Below are positions 17,875-26,241 of a DNA stretch of 36,038 bases, piece after piece; position 1 is the stretch's first letter, and each line of letters begins with the position of its first letter. Source of the stretch: a virus; the IMG/VR virus record IMGVR_UViG_3300022698_000153, positions 1-36,038 of that record. One strand, given 5' to 3'. The notes beneath the pieces are model-generated. The model was given only the letters and a program-made list of their open reading frames with translations, had not been told where the DNA came from and did not search any database. A program made the translations under genes and the position numbers.

Positions 17875-18053
17875 TTCTCGCACTCCCAAATAAAATCGTT
17901 AATTGCTTCACGTTGTCGCTCTAGTCGTCCGAGCTTTTCGCACGCATCCGCGTAGGGTTTTTTTAGTTCACGCACGAGCGGCCAGAGCTTGTTAATTTCT
18001 TGCAGGATTTCCTCTGCTTTTTCTCGTAGTATTGTTTTAACGCAAGTGTCCAT
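17871..18053 (-). CDS. Coiled-coil protein, 60 aa
   Basis: ATG 18053 follows AAGGGAACGAAAAAAA. The product (MDTCVKTILREKAEEILQEI, NKLWPLVRELKKPYADACEK, LGRLERQREAINDFIWECEK) has two amphipathic helices linked near the proline, forming a likely helical hairpin or coiled coil. It is coupled to the basic protein downstream by an ATGA overlap, so the two may act together. Confidence 0.78.
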   Translation of the reverse strand: MDTCVKTILREKAEEILQEINKLWPLVRELKKPYADACEKLGRLERQREAINDFIWECEK

Positions 18054-18067
18054 TTTTTTTCGTTCCC

Positions 18068-18340
18068 TTACTCGATTTCAGCATGTGTCATTTCTTCAAA
18101 TTTTTCATCCCATTTTCCTATCCAGATTTCCAGGTTTTCGAAATCCGGTGGCCACATTTTGTTTCTTGCATCTTCGAGTGCTGCTACCGCCTCGGCCAAA
18201 GTTTCAAAGCCACTTATGTTTTCTTCTGTGATGTCGGTAAGAACGGCTTCGCAATCGCAGTCAAGTAAGTAGTAGTGGCCGCTCGTCAAGTTATCCGCTA
18301 TTGATTTTTGAAATTCCCAGTATTCGAGTGCTAGATTCAT
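18068..18340 (-). CDS. Hypothetical acidic protein, 90 aa
   Basis: ATG 18340 has AGGTGGAACGAAAC upstream; a GTG at 18352 is in frame but would use part of the ribosome site as coding sequence. The product is acidic (NLALEYWEFQKSIADNLTSG, HYYLLDCDCEAVLTDITEEN, FETLAEAVAALEDARNKMWP), with strands around YYLLDCDCEAVL and helices on both sides. Acidic early proteins of this size include DNA-mimic inhibitors of host nucleases, but there is no direct evidence for that here. Confidence 0.78.
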   Translation of the reverse strand: MNLALEYWEFQKSIADNLTSGHYYLLDCDCEAVLTDITEENISGFETLAEAVAALEDARNKMWPPDFENLEIWIGKWDEKFEEMTHAEIE

Positions 18341-18352
18341 GTTTCGTTCCAC

Positions 18353-18721
18353 CTATGCCGCTTCTTTTTCTGTAATCTCAAGGCTTACCATGCTTTTGCA
18401 CTCAAACTGCTTTGATTGATTGTATTTTTCTAGCAGTATGTCAATTGACATTGCACAAACTTTGTGCAGCTCAAACAGTGATGCTTTTGGTGCTGATTGG
18501 TGAAAATCGTCTACCATTCTTATGAACTGGCGCATAAGCATGTAGCTTGTTATGAGAGATTGACGCTTAATCTCTTGCTTGCTGCACCACTCGCCGCTGC
18601 TTAATTTGTCTATGCTATCCTCAAGGGTTTCCATTTCAATTTCGAGTTGCGCGCGTCCTCTTGTCGCGTAGGTTTTGGCCGCAAAGGATAATAGTTGCAT
18701 TTCGATTGGTAGTGTTTTCAT
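18353..18721 (-). CDS. Hypothetical helical protein, 122 aa
   Basis: ATG 18721 follows AGAGGAAAGAAA. The product is almost entirely helical (MKTLPIEMQLLSFAAKTYAT, QLEIEMETLEDSIDKLSSGE, QSLITSYMLMRQFIRMVDDF), without a membrane helix, and has three Cys in the second half. No motif is recognised. The gene is spaced 12 bases from the one downstream. Confidence 0.8.
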   Translation of the reverse strand: MKTLPIEMQLLSFAAKTYATRGRAQLEIEMETLEDSIDKLSSGEWCSKQEIKRQSLITSYMLMRQFIRMVDDFHQSAPKASLFELHKVCAMSIDILLEKYNQSKQFECKSMVSLEITEKEAA

Positions 18722-18732
18722 TTTCTTTCCTC

Positions 18733-19062
18733 TTATTCAACATTTAGCGCCGTTTCTATCTCAGCATCGTAGTAGATTTCTTTTGCTAGATCGGAGAATC
18801 CGAAAAATCCAATAATATCGTCATGTTTTTCACAAACTTTTGCCTTGATTACGGTTCTCTCGCCAGACCATTGGCTGACACGCTGATGCTCAGCGACATA
18901 TTTTCCCGCTTGTGTCTTATATAGCTTAAGCACTTCATAACGACCTGTTGAGCCAGAAAAATCATCCATGCCAGAATTCGGGCTGTTTTGTGTTAATGCG
19001 ACTAGCTCGCCGAAAAATTTTAGGTCGCGCTCGTTGGTTGGGCACACTTTGATAAGTTTCAT
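18733..19062 (-). CDS. Hypothetical protein, first gene of the second leftward operon
   Basis: The protein has 109 residues. ATG 19062 has AAGGGGAACGAAAAA upstream; a longer in-frame extension to 19149 would start upstream of the promoter's -10 element and is rejected. The product (MKLIKVCPTNERDLKFFGEL, GRYEVLKLYKTQAGKYVAEH, SGERTVIKAKVCEKHDDIIG) has a beta-rich middle and a helical C-terminus (GFSDLAKEIYYDAEIETALN). No family is recognised. As the first gene after a strong promoter it should be expressed early and strongly. Confidence 0.8.
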   Translation of the reverse strand: MKLIKVCPTNERDLKFFGELVALTQNSPNSGMDDFSGSTGRYEVLKLYKTQAGKYVAEHQRVSQWSGERTVIKAKVCEKHDDIIGFFGFSDLAKEIYYDAEIETALNVE

Positions 19063-19108
19063 TTTTTCGTTCCCCTTGTTTCTTGCGTTATCTCTAAAAG
19101 ACAAGTGC

Positions 19109-19137
19109 AGTATAGACGCAGCACAGATGCAAGTCAA
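19109..19137 (-). promoter_or_regulatory. Strong leftward promoter for 17421-19062
   Basis: On the minus strand, TTGACT (19137-19132), 17 bases, then TATACT (19114-19109). It is identical in both hexamers and spacing to the promoter at 11279-11307, and both -35 regions extend to TTGACTTG. It lies about 45 bases upstream of ATG 19062. Confidence 0.8.
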
Positions 19138-19164
19138 GCATTTTGACAAAGTTTTTTTAAAAAA

Positions 19165-19193
19165 TTGATCGTTTTACGTCAACAAGCTAATCT
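19165..19193 (+). promoter_or_regulatory. Candidate rightward late promoter
   Basis: TTGATC (19165-19170), 17 bases, TAATCT (19188-19193), about 35 bases before ATG 19228. Consensus match is moderate. The late block must start in this gap because the genes on its left run the other way. A dyad overlaps the expected start site. Confidence 0.45.
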
Positions 19194-19216
19194 AATACGT
19201 GTAACATCACGTAAAA
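19172..19216. promoter_or_regulatory. Nested dyads at the late promoter, operator candidate
   Basis: TACGTG-TAACAT-CACGTA (19196-19213) is a perfect dyad with 6-bp arms located just after the -10 element. TTTTACGT (19172-19179), inside the promoter spacer, is the reverse complement of ACGTAAAA (19209-19216). Together they could bind a regulator of late transcription. Confidence 0.5.
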
Positions 19217-19227
19217 GGAGCTACGAA

Positions 19228-19386
19228 ATGAAAGATTACAAGCAGTCAAGCCCTCAGAATTCTCACTACAGCGCGCCTAGCATGTACGGAAAGCTAGTTA
19301 GAGAGCAATATAATCAGCAGCCAAAATATTGCGAACCCGGAAACGCTGGAAAAATGAGCAGCTCGAAAAGCAAGAAAGGAATGTAA
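19228..19386 (+). CDS. Small protein upstream of terminase, 52 aa
   Basis: ATG 19228 has a strong site AAAAGGAGCTACGAA; an upstream extension to 19165 would cover the promoter. The product is polar and basic (MKDYKQSSPQNSHYSAPSMY, GKLVREQYNQQPKYCEPGNA, GKMSSSKSKKGM), rich in Ser, Gln, Tyr and Lys, and likely disordered. Its stop overlaps the terminase small-subunit start (TAATG), so translation of the two is coupled. It may be an adaptor for packaging; nothing more can be said. Confidence 0.75.
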   Translation: MKDYKQSSPQNSHYSAPSMYGKLVREQYNQQPKYCEPGNAGKMSSSKSKKGM

Positions 19387-20051
19387 TGAATGATGCGCTA
19401 GTGAGAGCTAGCGCAACTTGCACGGAGAGCGAAAAAGTGGTAGCAAAAAAACCAGCAGCTGAAAAGAAAGCGAAGCCGAAAAAGACAGCGTCGAAAGCGA
19501 AAGCGAAAACGGTGAAGTGCGAAGTTAAGACGCCGAAAGCAACAAAGACTTACGCGACTGAGCGAGAACGCTACGAAAACCGCACGCATCCCAATGAAGG
19601 CCGGCCGACAATTTATAACGCTGAGATTTGTGACGAAATTTGTCAAGCCGTGTCATGCACAAGCTTGGGGTTGACAAAGCTTTGTGAAGCAAATCCTCAT
19701 TGGCCCGAGCGGGATACTATATATCGTTGGCGATGGCGCTATCCAGAGTTTTCTGACAAATTTGCGGAAGCAAAGCGTAAGCAAGCTGACTTTTTGGTCG
19801 AGGAATTGCTGGATATTTCAGACGATGGGCGTAATGACTGGATGGACGTTCAGGGCCATGATGGGAACCCAGGCTGGAAATATAACGGAGAACATGTAAA
19901 CAGGTCTCGACTGCGAATCGACACGAGAAAATGGATAGCATCTAAAGTGCTGCCAAAAGTGTACGGCACGAACAACGACGATCAAATAGCTGCCGCGCAA
20001 TCTCTCGCTGAGCAAGTGATTAAGATGGTCGCAGAAAATAGCAAAAAATGA
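19386..20051 (+). CDS. terS: Terminase small subunit (Sf6 gp1-like) with basic tail
   Basis: The protein has 221 residues, with ATG 19386 after AAAGGAATGTA. Residues about 70-150 match the Sf6-type small terminase: TIYNAEICDEICQAVSCTSL, then ANPHWPERDTIYRWRWRYPE, FSDKFAEAKRKQADFLVEEL. This gives the helix-turn-helix that recognises the packaging site and an oligomerisation helix. The C-terminus (WIASKVLPKVYG) is also typical. The N-terminal 60 residues are unusually Lys/Ala/Thr-rich (AEKKAKPKKTASKAKAK), resembling a histone H1 tail, and probably bind DNA non-specifically. It overlaps terL by four bases. Confidence 0.92.
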   Translation: MNDALVRASATCTESEKVVAKKPAAEKKAKPKKTASKAKAKTVKCEVKTPKATKTYATERERYENRTHPNEGRPTIYNAEICDEICQAVSCTSLGLTKLCEANPHWPERDTIYRWRWRYPEFSDKFAEAKRKQADFLVEELLDISDDGRNDWMDVQGHDGNPGWKYNGEHVNRSRLRIDTRKWIASKVLPKVYGTNNDDQIAAAQSLAEQVIKMVAENSKK

Positions 20052-21574
20052 TTGACAAACGCATCATTGAGATTTTCCAAAACTTTCCCATTTTCGCCAA
20101 AAATTTTTTGAAAATACGCACAAAATCTGGGCGTGTCGAAAATTTTAGGCTTAATCGTGCGCAAGAATATTTACACTCGCGACTTGAACAGCAGCTCGAA
20201 AAGACTGGAAAAGTCAGGGCAATAATACTTAAGGGCCGCCAGCAGGGTTGTAGCACCTACGTCCAAGCGCGTTTTTTTCACAAAGTTTCGACAACGTGCG
20301 GAAAAAAAGCATTTATTTTGACGCACGAGGCAGAAGCGACTAAAAACTTGTTTGATATGACGCGTAGATACTACGATGAGTTGCCAACAGGACTCGTTCC
20401 TAAACCCGACTCATCGAGCGCAAAAGAGCTGAATTTTAAAGTTTTGAATTCTGGCTACGCAGTCGGAACTGCGGGTAATAAATCTGTGGGTCGCTCGCAA
20501 ACAATCCAGCTGATGCACGCTAGCGAGGTTGCATACTGGCAACATGCAGAAGACCACGCAAAAGGGATTTTGCAAGCTGTGCCAGCGGAGCCAACGACTG
20601 AAATAATCTTGGAAAGCACAGCCAACGGGATCGGAAACTATTTTTATAATCAGTGGCAATTAGCGACGAGTGGTCAATCTGATTTTCAGGCGATTTTTAT
20701 TCCTTGGTTTTGGCAAGATGAATACACGGCGAAAATCCGCGAGGGTGAAACAACACTCACAGACGATGAGCGCGAGCTATTAGAGCAACACGCCGCCAAC
20801 GGGCTAACAGAAAAGCATCTCTATTGGCGCAGACGCAAGCTAACAGACTTTAGTAACGACTACGATACTGCGGTTGAGTTGTTTAACGTCGAGTATCCAC
20901 TAACCGCGCTCGATGCTTTTAGAAATCCCGTGGCCGACAGATTTATCAAAGCGCATCTTGTTACGCAAGCTCGGAAAAATATTGTCGATTCGCAAGCCCC
21001 GCTGGTGATCGGCGTTGACCCCGCAATCACAGACCATGATCGCACTGGCATCATCCGGCGGCGCGGACGCTTAGCGTATGACCTGGAGACGCACTACAAC
21101 CTCAACACGATGGAGCTAGTAGGACGCATACGGCGCATTATCGACGTCGAGCAACCGTCCAAGGTATGCGTTGATGTTATCGGCGTGGGCGCTGGCGTCT
21201 ACGATAGATTGCGCGAGCTTGGATATTTTCAAGTTGAGGGGGTCAATGTTGCACGTAGCGCCGACAACAAAGACAAGTTTAGAAATTTGCGCGCTGAGTT
21301 GTGGCACGAAATGCGCGAGTGGTTAGCACAAGAAACGCCGGTGCAAGTGCCGGACTCTGACGAATTGCAGGGTGATTTAACATCGCTCGGTTATAAGTTC
21401 GATAGCTCAGGACGTTTGCTCATCGAGTCAAAAGACGAGCTACGCAAGCGTGGGATGCCGTCGCCGGATACCGCCGATGCGCTTGCTTTAACGTTTTTTG
21501 TCGGCGAGTATCTCAACAATAACGAGTTTCAAATTAACGAAATACCGCAGCATCGCCAAGCAATGCTTTATTGA
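20048..21574 (+). CDS. terL: Terminase large subunit
   Basis: The 508-residue protein is close to P22 gp2 (499). The ATPase domain carries a Walker A-like LKGRQQGCST (residues 61-70), a Walker B-position segment IQLMHASEVAYW (153-164) and the coupling motif ILESTANGIGN (187-197). The RNase H-like nuclease domain shows VIGVDPAITDHDRTG (D324), KVCVDVIGVGAGV (D376) and SPDTADALALTF (D474, D477). It translocates DNA into the prohead and makes headful cuts. ATG 20048 overlaps the terS stop (ATGA). This sequence should be the best single marker for placing the phage. Confidence 0.97.
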   Translation: MIDKRIIEIFQNFPIFAKNFLKIRTKSGRVENFRLNRAQEYLHSRLEQQLEKTGKVRAIILKGRQQGCSTYVQARFFHKVSTTCGKKAFILTHEAEATKNLFDMTRRYYDELPTGLVPKPDSSSAKELNFKVLNSGYAVGTAGNKSVGRSQTIQLMHASEVAYWQHAEDHAKGILQAVPAEPTTEIILESTANGIGNYFYNQWQLATSGQSDFQAIFIPWFWQDEYTAKIREGETTLTDDERELLEQHAANGLTEKHLYWRRRKLTDFSNDYDTAVELFNVEYPLTALDAFRNPVADRFIKAHLVTQARKNIVDSQAPLVIGVDPAITDHDRTGIIRRRGRLAYDLETHYNLNTMELVGRIRRIIDVEQPSKVCVDVIGVGAGVYDRLRELGYFQVEGVNVARSADNKDKFRNLRAELWHEMREWLAQETPVQVPDSDELQGDLTSLGYKFDSSGRLLIESKDELRKRGMPSPDTADALALTFFVGEYLNNNEFQINEIPQHRQAMLY

Positions 21575-21585
21575 GGATTTAAAAA

Positions 21586-23892
21586 ATGGCACGGAAAGCA
21601 GAAGACAAAATTAAGAAAATCCGCGAAAAAATTGTGAAGTGGCGCACGTATTTTCGGCGTAACATCGAGCACTATCATGCGATGACTGAGTTTGTTCAGG
21701 GCGCGCAATGGACAGACAACGAGCGCGAAACGCTGACAAAAACGCTCGGTAAAACACCGATGCAGTTTAATATGCTCGGCGTATTGTCTCGTACATTGCT
21801 CGGCGAGCAGCAACAAAACACGCCGCAACTCGAAGTTGTGCCTACGGGCAATTGCGATGAAGGCACAGCACGAATTCGCGAAGTCGTCGTAAAAGATTTG
21901 ATGCTACGCGACGAAACGAAAAAAGTGTATCAAAAATCAGCGCGTCAAGGTGTCGATGGCGGATTTGGTGCGTTTTATCTCTACACCGAATACGCTCACA
22001 CAAAATCATTTGATCTTGACATTGTCTATCATTACTTGCATGACCCGACACTAGCGTATTGGGACGTTGGCGCTAAGGAAGATAACAAGATAGACGGTAT
22101 GCACGCTGGCTTTTGTGTGCGTGTTTCACGTGAGCAATTTCGCGCGGAGTATGGGCGAAAAGTTGAAAAAGATATTCTCAATGAGGGCGTAGGACAAAAA
22201 ACAGAAAACGTCATCAAGACAACCGTACCTGGCCAAAACTCCGAGGATTTTGTGTGGGCTGACGATGATGGAATAACAGTGTTGCATCATTTTCAGCGCA
22301 CGATGACCTCAGATACATTATATAAGTTGTCTAACGGTCAAGTCGTTGACCAAGCCGAACTTGACGAAATCATCGAACAGTCAAAAGAGCGCGTGCAGAA
22401 GCAGCAAATGCAACAGCTTGACGAGCTTGCAAGCATGATTCAAAACGAGATGACGCCACAAGGGGGCGTTGATGAATTTGGCGTAGCGCAAGACATGTCG
22501 CAAGAGTCTATGCAAGATATGTTGCCGGTCGAGACTGAAAACGAATACGACATGCCAGAAGATGAAGGCATGTTGACAGACGAAAGCGTTGACATTGATG
22601 ACGATTTTTTAACGCTCTATGTCGATAAAGAAGCCGTGAGAATCGAGGATAAGCGCGAAATTAAGCGATCAAAAATCACACACACGAAATGTGCGGGCTA
22701 TTACGTGCTCGATGAAGCGGAATTTCCATCCGAAGATTTGCCTGTTATTTTTCTTGATCACGACTCGTGGTATGACAAAGACGGTAAGCAAGTGTGTCGG
22801 TCGTTCGTGGAAGACGCGAAAGACGCGCAAATTTATCGTAACTATTTGGGCACGCAGGCGGCATATATTCTTAAAAATTCAAGATGGGATCAATGGATCG
22901 GATCGAAGAAAAACGTAGCATCAAACGACACGCAGAAAATTTGGAAAAACCCGCAGAACATGCAAGGCATGCTTGTCTACGATGAATCGCCAAATGGGAA
23001 CAAGCCCGAGCAAATACGGGCGGCTGAACTTCCGGCGAGCTTGATAAGCCAGTATCAACGCGCGACAGATGACATTTACACGACAACGGGCCTTTATCCA
23101 TCTCGCCTTGGCGATCAAGGAAACGAGGTATCAGGTAAGGCAATTGATGCACGCACGCAGCAAGGTAGCTACGCAACTTATTTGACGTTCAGCGCGATCA
23201 ACAACGCTATTGCAGCCGGCGGAAAAATACTCAATCAGATGATACCCCGCGTATACGATGCTGAGCGAATTATGACGCTGATGACACCCGACAAGGGGAG
23301 ACAAACAATCACAGTCAACACATATGACGAGTACGGCGCAAAAATCGAAAACGATTTGCGCAAGGGTGAATTCCAAGTCAAGTTGTTACCTGGACCTTCA
23401 TGGGAAGGCCAAAAGCAACAGGCGCTAGACTCTTTGACAATGATCGTGCAGGCCAACCCGTCGCTATTCCCGATGTTCGCGGATTTAATCGCCGAAAACT
23501 TGCCGCTTCCGAACACCATAGAAATCAAGAACCGGCTAAAAACTCTCGTACCAAAAGAAGTGCTACAGGCTGGCGAATCGGGAGAAATGCCGGAAAAAGC
23601 ACACCAGCCGAGCGCGCAAGACCAAGCAGCCGCAGCAGCAGCGGAAGCAAAGCGCGAAGAAATCCAAATCAAAAAACAAGAGCTAGCATTCAAGATGCAA
23701 GATGAGCAGTCGAAAAATGAAATTAAAAAAATGGAGATGGAATATCAACGCTTAGAAGCGGCTGAAAAACTTGAAGTTGAAAAGCTAAAATATCTTGCTG
23801 AAACGGACAGAACGCAAAGCGATAACGCAATAGCGCACGCGGACAATATTACTAAGATACTAACGTCAGGCTTAACAAAGAGGGAAGTATGA
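21586..23892 (+). CDS. Portal protein (P22-like)
   Basis: The protein has 768 residues (P22 gp1 has 725). The start at ATG 21586 follows GAGGATTTAAAA. Portal-like features include an N-terminal basic helix (KWRTYFRRNIEHYHAMTEFV, then GAQWTDNERETL), QFNMLGVLSRTLLGEQQQN, the central wing domain and a C-terminal long coiled coil (about 680-760, rich in KREE, IKKQELAFKMQ, EMEYQRLEAAEKLEVEKL) that would form the barrel reaching into the capsid, as in P22. An acidic Met/Gln-rich insertion (about residues 268-345) probably lies on the outside. Twelve copies form the DNA channel. Confidence 0.93.
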   Translation: MARKAEDKIKKIREKIVKWRTYFRRNIEHYHAMTEFVQGAQWTDNERETLTKTLGKTPMQFNMLGVLSRTLLGEQQQNTPQLEVVPTGNCDEGTARIREVVVKDLMLRDETKKVYQKSARQGVDGGFGAFYLYTEYAHTKSFDLDIVYHYLHDPTLAYWDVGAKEDNKIDGMHAGFCVRVSREQFRAEYGRKVEKDILNEGVGQKTENVIKTTVPGQNSEDFVWADDDGITVLHHFQRTMTSDTLYKLSNGQVVDQAELDEIIEQSKERVQKQQMQQLDELASMIQNEMTPQGGVDEFGVAQDMSQESMQDMLPVETENEYDMPEDEGMLTDESVDIDDDFLTLYVDKEAVRIEDKREIKRSKITHTKCAGYYVLDEAEFPSEDLPVIFLDHDSWYDKDGKQVCRSFVEDAKDAQIYRNYLGTQAAYILKNSRWDQWIGSKKNVASNDTQKIWKNPQNMQGMLVYDESPNGNKPEQIRAAELPASLISQYQRATDDIYTTTGLYPSRLGDQGNEVSGKAIDARTQQGSYATYLTFSAINNAIAAGGKILNQMIPRVYDAERIMTLMTPDKGRQTITVNTYDEYGAKIENDLRKGEFQVKLLPGPSWEGQKQQALDSLTMIVQANPSLFPMFADLIAENLPLPNTIEIKNRLKTLVPKEVLQAGESGEMPEKAHQPSAQDQAAAAAAEAKREEIQIKKQELAFKMQDEQSKNEIKKMEMEYQRLEAAEKLEVEKLKYLAETDRTQSDNAIAHADNITKILTSGLTKREV

Positions 23893-24785
23893 ACGAGCCA
23901 CATAACTTAGATGATGCTTTACTGAATCAAGGTGCAGCGCAAGCTACGCGACAAGCAAGTGATGAAACAGAGAGCCACGAAAACGGACCGAGCGCAGAAG
24001 ATGAGGCGGTCACCCAAGAAGATCACTATTCGCCTGAGGATAACGGCGATCAAGCGAGCGATGAAGAAACGCAAGAAAGCAACGACGAATCAGAAAGTGA
24101 GGAGCAACTCGACGATTACGGCAATGAACGCGGTCAAACGCAGTCAAAAACGTACACAGAGGATGAAGTAAAACAGCGCGTCAATGAAGCGGTGCGCGAC
24201 AGACTTGCACGACTTGAAAGAAATCAAGGTCAACAGCAATCAGGGCAACCGAAAAACCAGCAGCAGCAAGCGGAAGGGCAAGAGGATTGGCGGCAACAAC
24301 TTACACAGATTATTGAGCAAACAGTAAGCGGTATGGGTGAGCGTCAAGCACAGCAACAACGACAAGTCATGGAACAACAAGCGCAAGCGGAATATGAAAG
24401 CAAATTTTATTCTGGGGCTAAACGATTCAGCGATTTTGTTGAAGTGGTCGGTAATCAACCCATCACTGATGCAATGACCTATGCGACCCGCGGACTAAAA
24501 GACCCCGCAGCTTTTTTATATGCAGCAGCTAAGCGCGAGGCAAAAGAGCTTGAACGCATTTCAAGGATTCCCGATCAATACACACAAGCGTTAGAAATTG
24601 GACGACTAGAGGCACGCATGAGAACACAAAAACCCACAACTAAATCACCCAAGCCTGTACCGCAAACACGCGGTGATGTGACAGGCAAACCAAAACAAAA
24701 AAGTCCAGGTAAACGCGGCGATGATTTGCTTGCACAGTCCAACGCGCAGCGTATGCAAAACTTGCGAAATCGCCGAGGAAGATAG
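23889..24785 (+). CDS. Scaffold protein
   Basis: The protein has 298 residues (P22 gp8 has 303), lies between portal and coat genes as in P22, and overlaps the portal stop (ATGA). The composition is that of a scaffold: an acidic, disordered N-terminal third (ETESHENGPSAEDEAVTQED), a Gln-rich helical middle (GQQQSGQPKNQQQQAEGQED, ERQAQQQRQVMEQQAQAEY) and a basic C-terminal coat-binding tail (KPTTKSPKPVPQTRGDVTGK, QRMQNLRNRRGR). It directs coat assembly and leaves the prohead. There is no protease motif. Confidence 0.9.
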   Translation: MNEPHNLDDALLNQGAAQATRQASDETESHENGPSAEDEAVTQEDHYSPEDNGDQASDEETQESNDESESEEQLDDYGNERGQTQSKTYTEDEVKQRVNEAVRDRLARLERNQGQQQSGQPKNQQQQAEGQEDWRQQLTQIIEQTVSGMGERQAQQQRQVMEQQAQAEYESKFYSGAKRFSDFVEVVGNQPITDAMTYATRGLKDPAAFLYAAAKREAKELERISRIPDQYTQALEIGRLEARMRTQKPTTKSPKPVPQTRGDVTGKPKQKSPGKRGDDLLAQSNAQRMQNLRNRRGR

Positions 24786-24815
24786 TTGCAAGAAAAAATC
24801 AGTTAGGTAATACTA

Positions 24816-24868
24816 GTAGTAGACGTGTATATACAAAAGTCGTAGGACCGTCTACTACGCAATTTTTT
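24816..24868 (+). other. Hairpin and T-run between scaffold and coat genes
   Basis: GTAGTAGACG (24816-24825) and CGTCTACTAC (24849-24858) form a perfect 10-bp stem with a 23-base loop, followed by GCAATTTTTTGG. It may attenuate scaffold read-through or act as a processing site so that coat is made in excess. Confidence 0.55.
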
Positions 24869-24910
24869 GGCGTGTATAAGTCTCCCGCCGGACAAGCTTA
24901 GTAATCAATC

Positions 24911-24932
24911 CACCTCTTGTAGGTGTGTTTTT
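24911..24932 (+). terminator. Weak terminator-like hairpin before the coat gene
   Basis: CACCT-CTTGT-AGGTG (24911-24925) is followed by TGTTTTTC. The stem is only 5 bp. With the larger hairpin upstream it makes the coat leader highly structured. Confidence 0.35.
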
Positions 24933-24959
24933 CATTAACTTGTGCGCCGGAGAAAAATC

Positions 24960-26201
24960 ATGGCCAACACTTTTGATACCACTCAATATATCTTAGACGA
25001 TGTATTCGTCAGATTCTGGAATACCCTAGCCTTTGCACGCACTGCAAATCGCAACCTTGAAGGCGACTTCAAAGGTCTTAAATTCGCGACAGGGCAAACG
25101 ATTAACTATCGACTCGAAGAACGCTATCTGGCGGGTGAAGGTGCTACGGCTACTGCCGAATCTCGCGTTCAAATTAGCCGACCGCTGACCATCTCTAAGC
25201 AATTTCACACCATGGTGGACTACAACGGTTTTGAATTAACCTTCGACCGTGCAGAGGATGAACCCTATTTAGAAATGGCTAACGCGCCTCGCGCTAAGCG
25301 GCTCGGTAACAAAGTTGAAAAGTTCATCGCTTCGGATAATTTCCAAAAGCAAACGTATCAAGCGGTTGGTACTCCTGGCGTTGCTGTCGATTTCAACACA
25401 ATTTTGACTGCCGATGCGTATATGACAGAACTCGGTATTCCCGAAGATGGCAAGCGGTTTGTTGGTGCTCCGCCTCGTACTTGCGCGGCGTTATCAAATG
25501 ACCTGTTTTCAACATTCAACAGCGATATTAACACTGGCGCGTTAATTGATGGGTTTGTTGGCCATTTGTCAGGTTTCGACTTTTTCAAGACCAACTTTTT
25601 AACTCGCCAAATTTCGGGCGCTGGCGAGGCTGGTGGTGCGCCTCCTACGGGCTTTAAGAATGCGGGTACTGTTACTAACGGACCAATTTCTTCTGGTAGC
25701 ACCATTTCTGTAACAGGACTTGTGGCGTCCACGCTGGCCTTCCGAGAAGGCGACATTATCGAAGTTGCGGATGCCGGCGGCGTGTTTATGGTCAACCCAT
25801 TGACCTATGACGCCCTATCGACTCGTGCGCAGTTTGTCGTTACGGCTGATGTAATTTCAACCGCCGGTGGAACTGCTGACATTCCCGTATCACCGGAAAT
25901 CGTTGTAAGCGGGGCGCGTCAAAACATTTCCGGAGCAATTCCGAATGGCGCACAAATGATTTTGCGTAACGATCACAACGTGTCAATTGCGTATCACTCA
26001 CAAGCCATCGTATTTGCTGCGCCCCCGCTCGCAGAGCTTAAAGGCGGCGTAGATGCACGAACGGCGTATTCTGACCTTTACAAACTTGCGATGACCTACA
26101 GCTTAGGTGCTGATATTCGCAACTACCAACAACTTGATCGTATCGACGTCATTTGCGGCGTGGCGATCAATCCTGAGTTCGCGGTTAGGATTTGCTCCTA
26201 A
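24960..26201 (+). CDS. Major capsid (coat) protein, P22 gp5-like
   Basis: The protein has 413 residues (P22 coat 430). ATG 24960 is preferred over an in-frame start at 24942 because CCGGAG lies at good spacing. The HK97-fold coat pattern is visible: a helical N-arm (YILDDVFVRFWNTLAFARTA), the E-loop strand region (FATGQTINYRLEERYLAGEG), the spine helix region (APRAKRLGNKVEKFIASDNF) and a C-terminal end (HSQAIVFAAPPLAEL, then LDRIDVICGVAINPEFAVRI) closely resembling P22-type coats. Residues about 240-320 (GSTISVTGLVASTLAFREGD) correspond to the inserted I-domain. It builds the icosahedral shell. Confidence 0.93.
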   Translation: MANTFDTTQYILDDVFVRFWNTLAFARTANRNLEGDFKGLKFATGQTINYRLEERYLAGEGATATAESRVQISRPLTISKQFHTMVDYNGFELTFDRAEDEPYLEMANAPRAKRLGNKVEKFIASDNFQKQTYQAVGTPGVAVDFNTILTADAYMTELGIPEDGKRFVGAPPRTCAALSNDLFSTFNSDINTGALIDGFVGHLSGFDFFKTNFLTRQISGAGEAGGAPPTGFKNAGTVTNGPISSGSTISVTGLVASTLAFREGDIIEVADAGGVFMVNPLTYDALSTRAQFVVTADVISTAGGTADIPVSPEIVVSGARQNISGAIPNGAQMILRNDHNVSIAYHSQAIVFAAPPLAELKGGVDARTAYSDLYKLAMTYSLGADIRNYQQLDRIDVICGVAINPEFAVRICS

Positions 26202-26210
26202 ATCGCTTCT

Positions 26211-26241
26211 GATGCACGCGGTAGTCCTCGCCGCGTGCATC
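26211..26241. other. Perfect 11-bp hairpin after the coat gene
   Basis: GATGCACGCGG (26211-26221), TAGTCCTCG loop, CCGCGTGCATC (26231-26241), located 10 bases after the coat stop. No U-tract follows, so it probably stabilises the coat message against 3' decay or is a processing site, with the next gene's GGGGGG ribosome site just beyond. Confidence 0.8.

Noticed and set aside
23235-23693. A 152-codon frame antisense to the portal gene
   Set aside because: It lies entirely within a well-supported gene, and its Ala/Ser-rich product reflects the reverse complement of portal codons.
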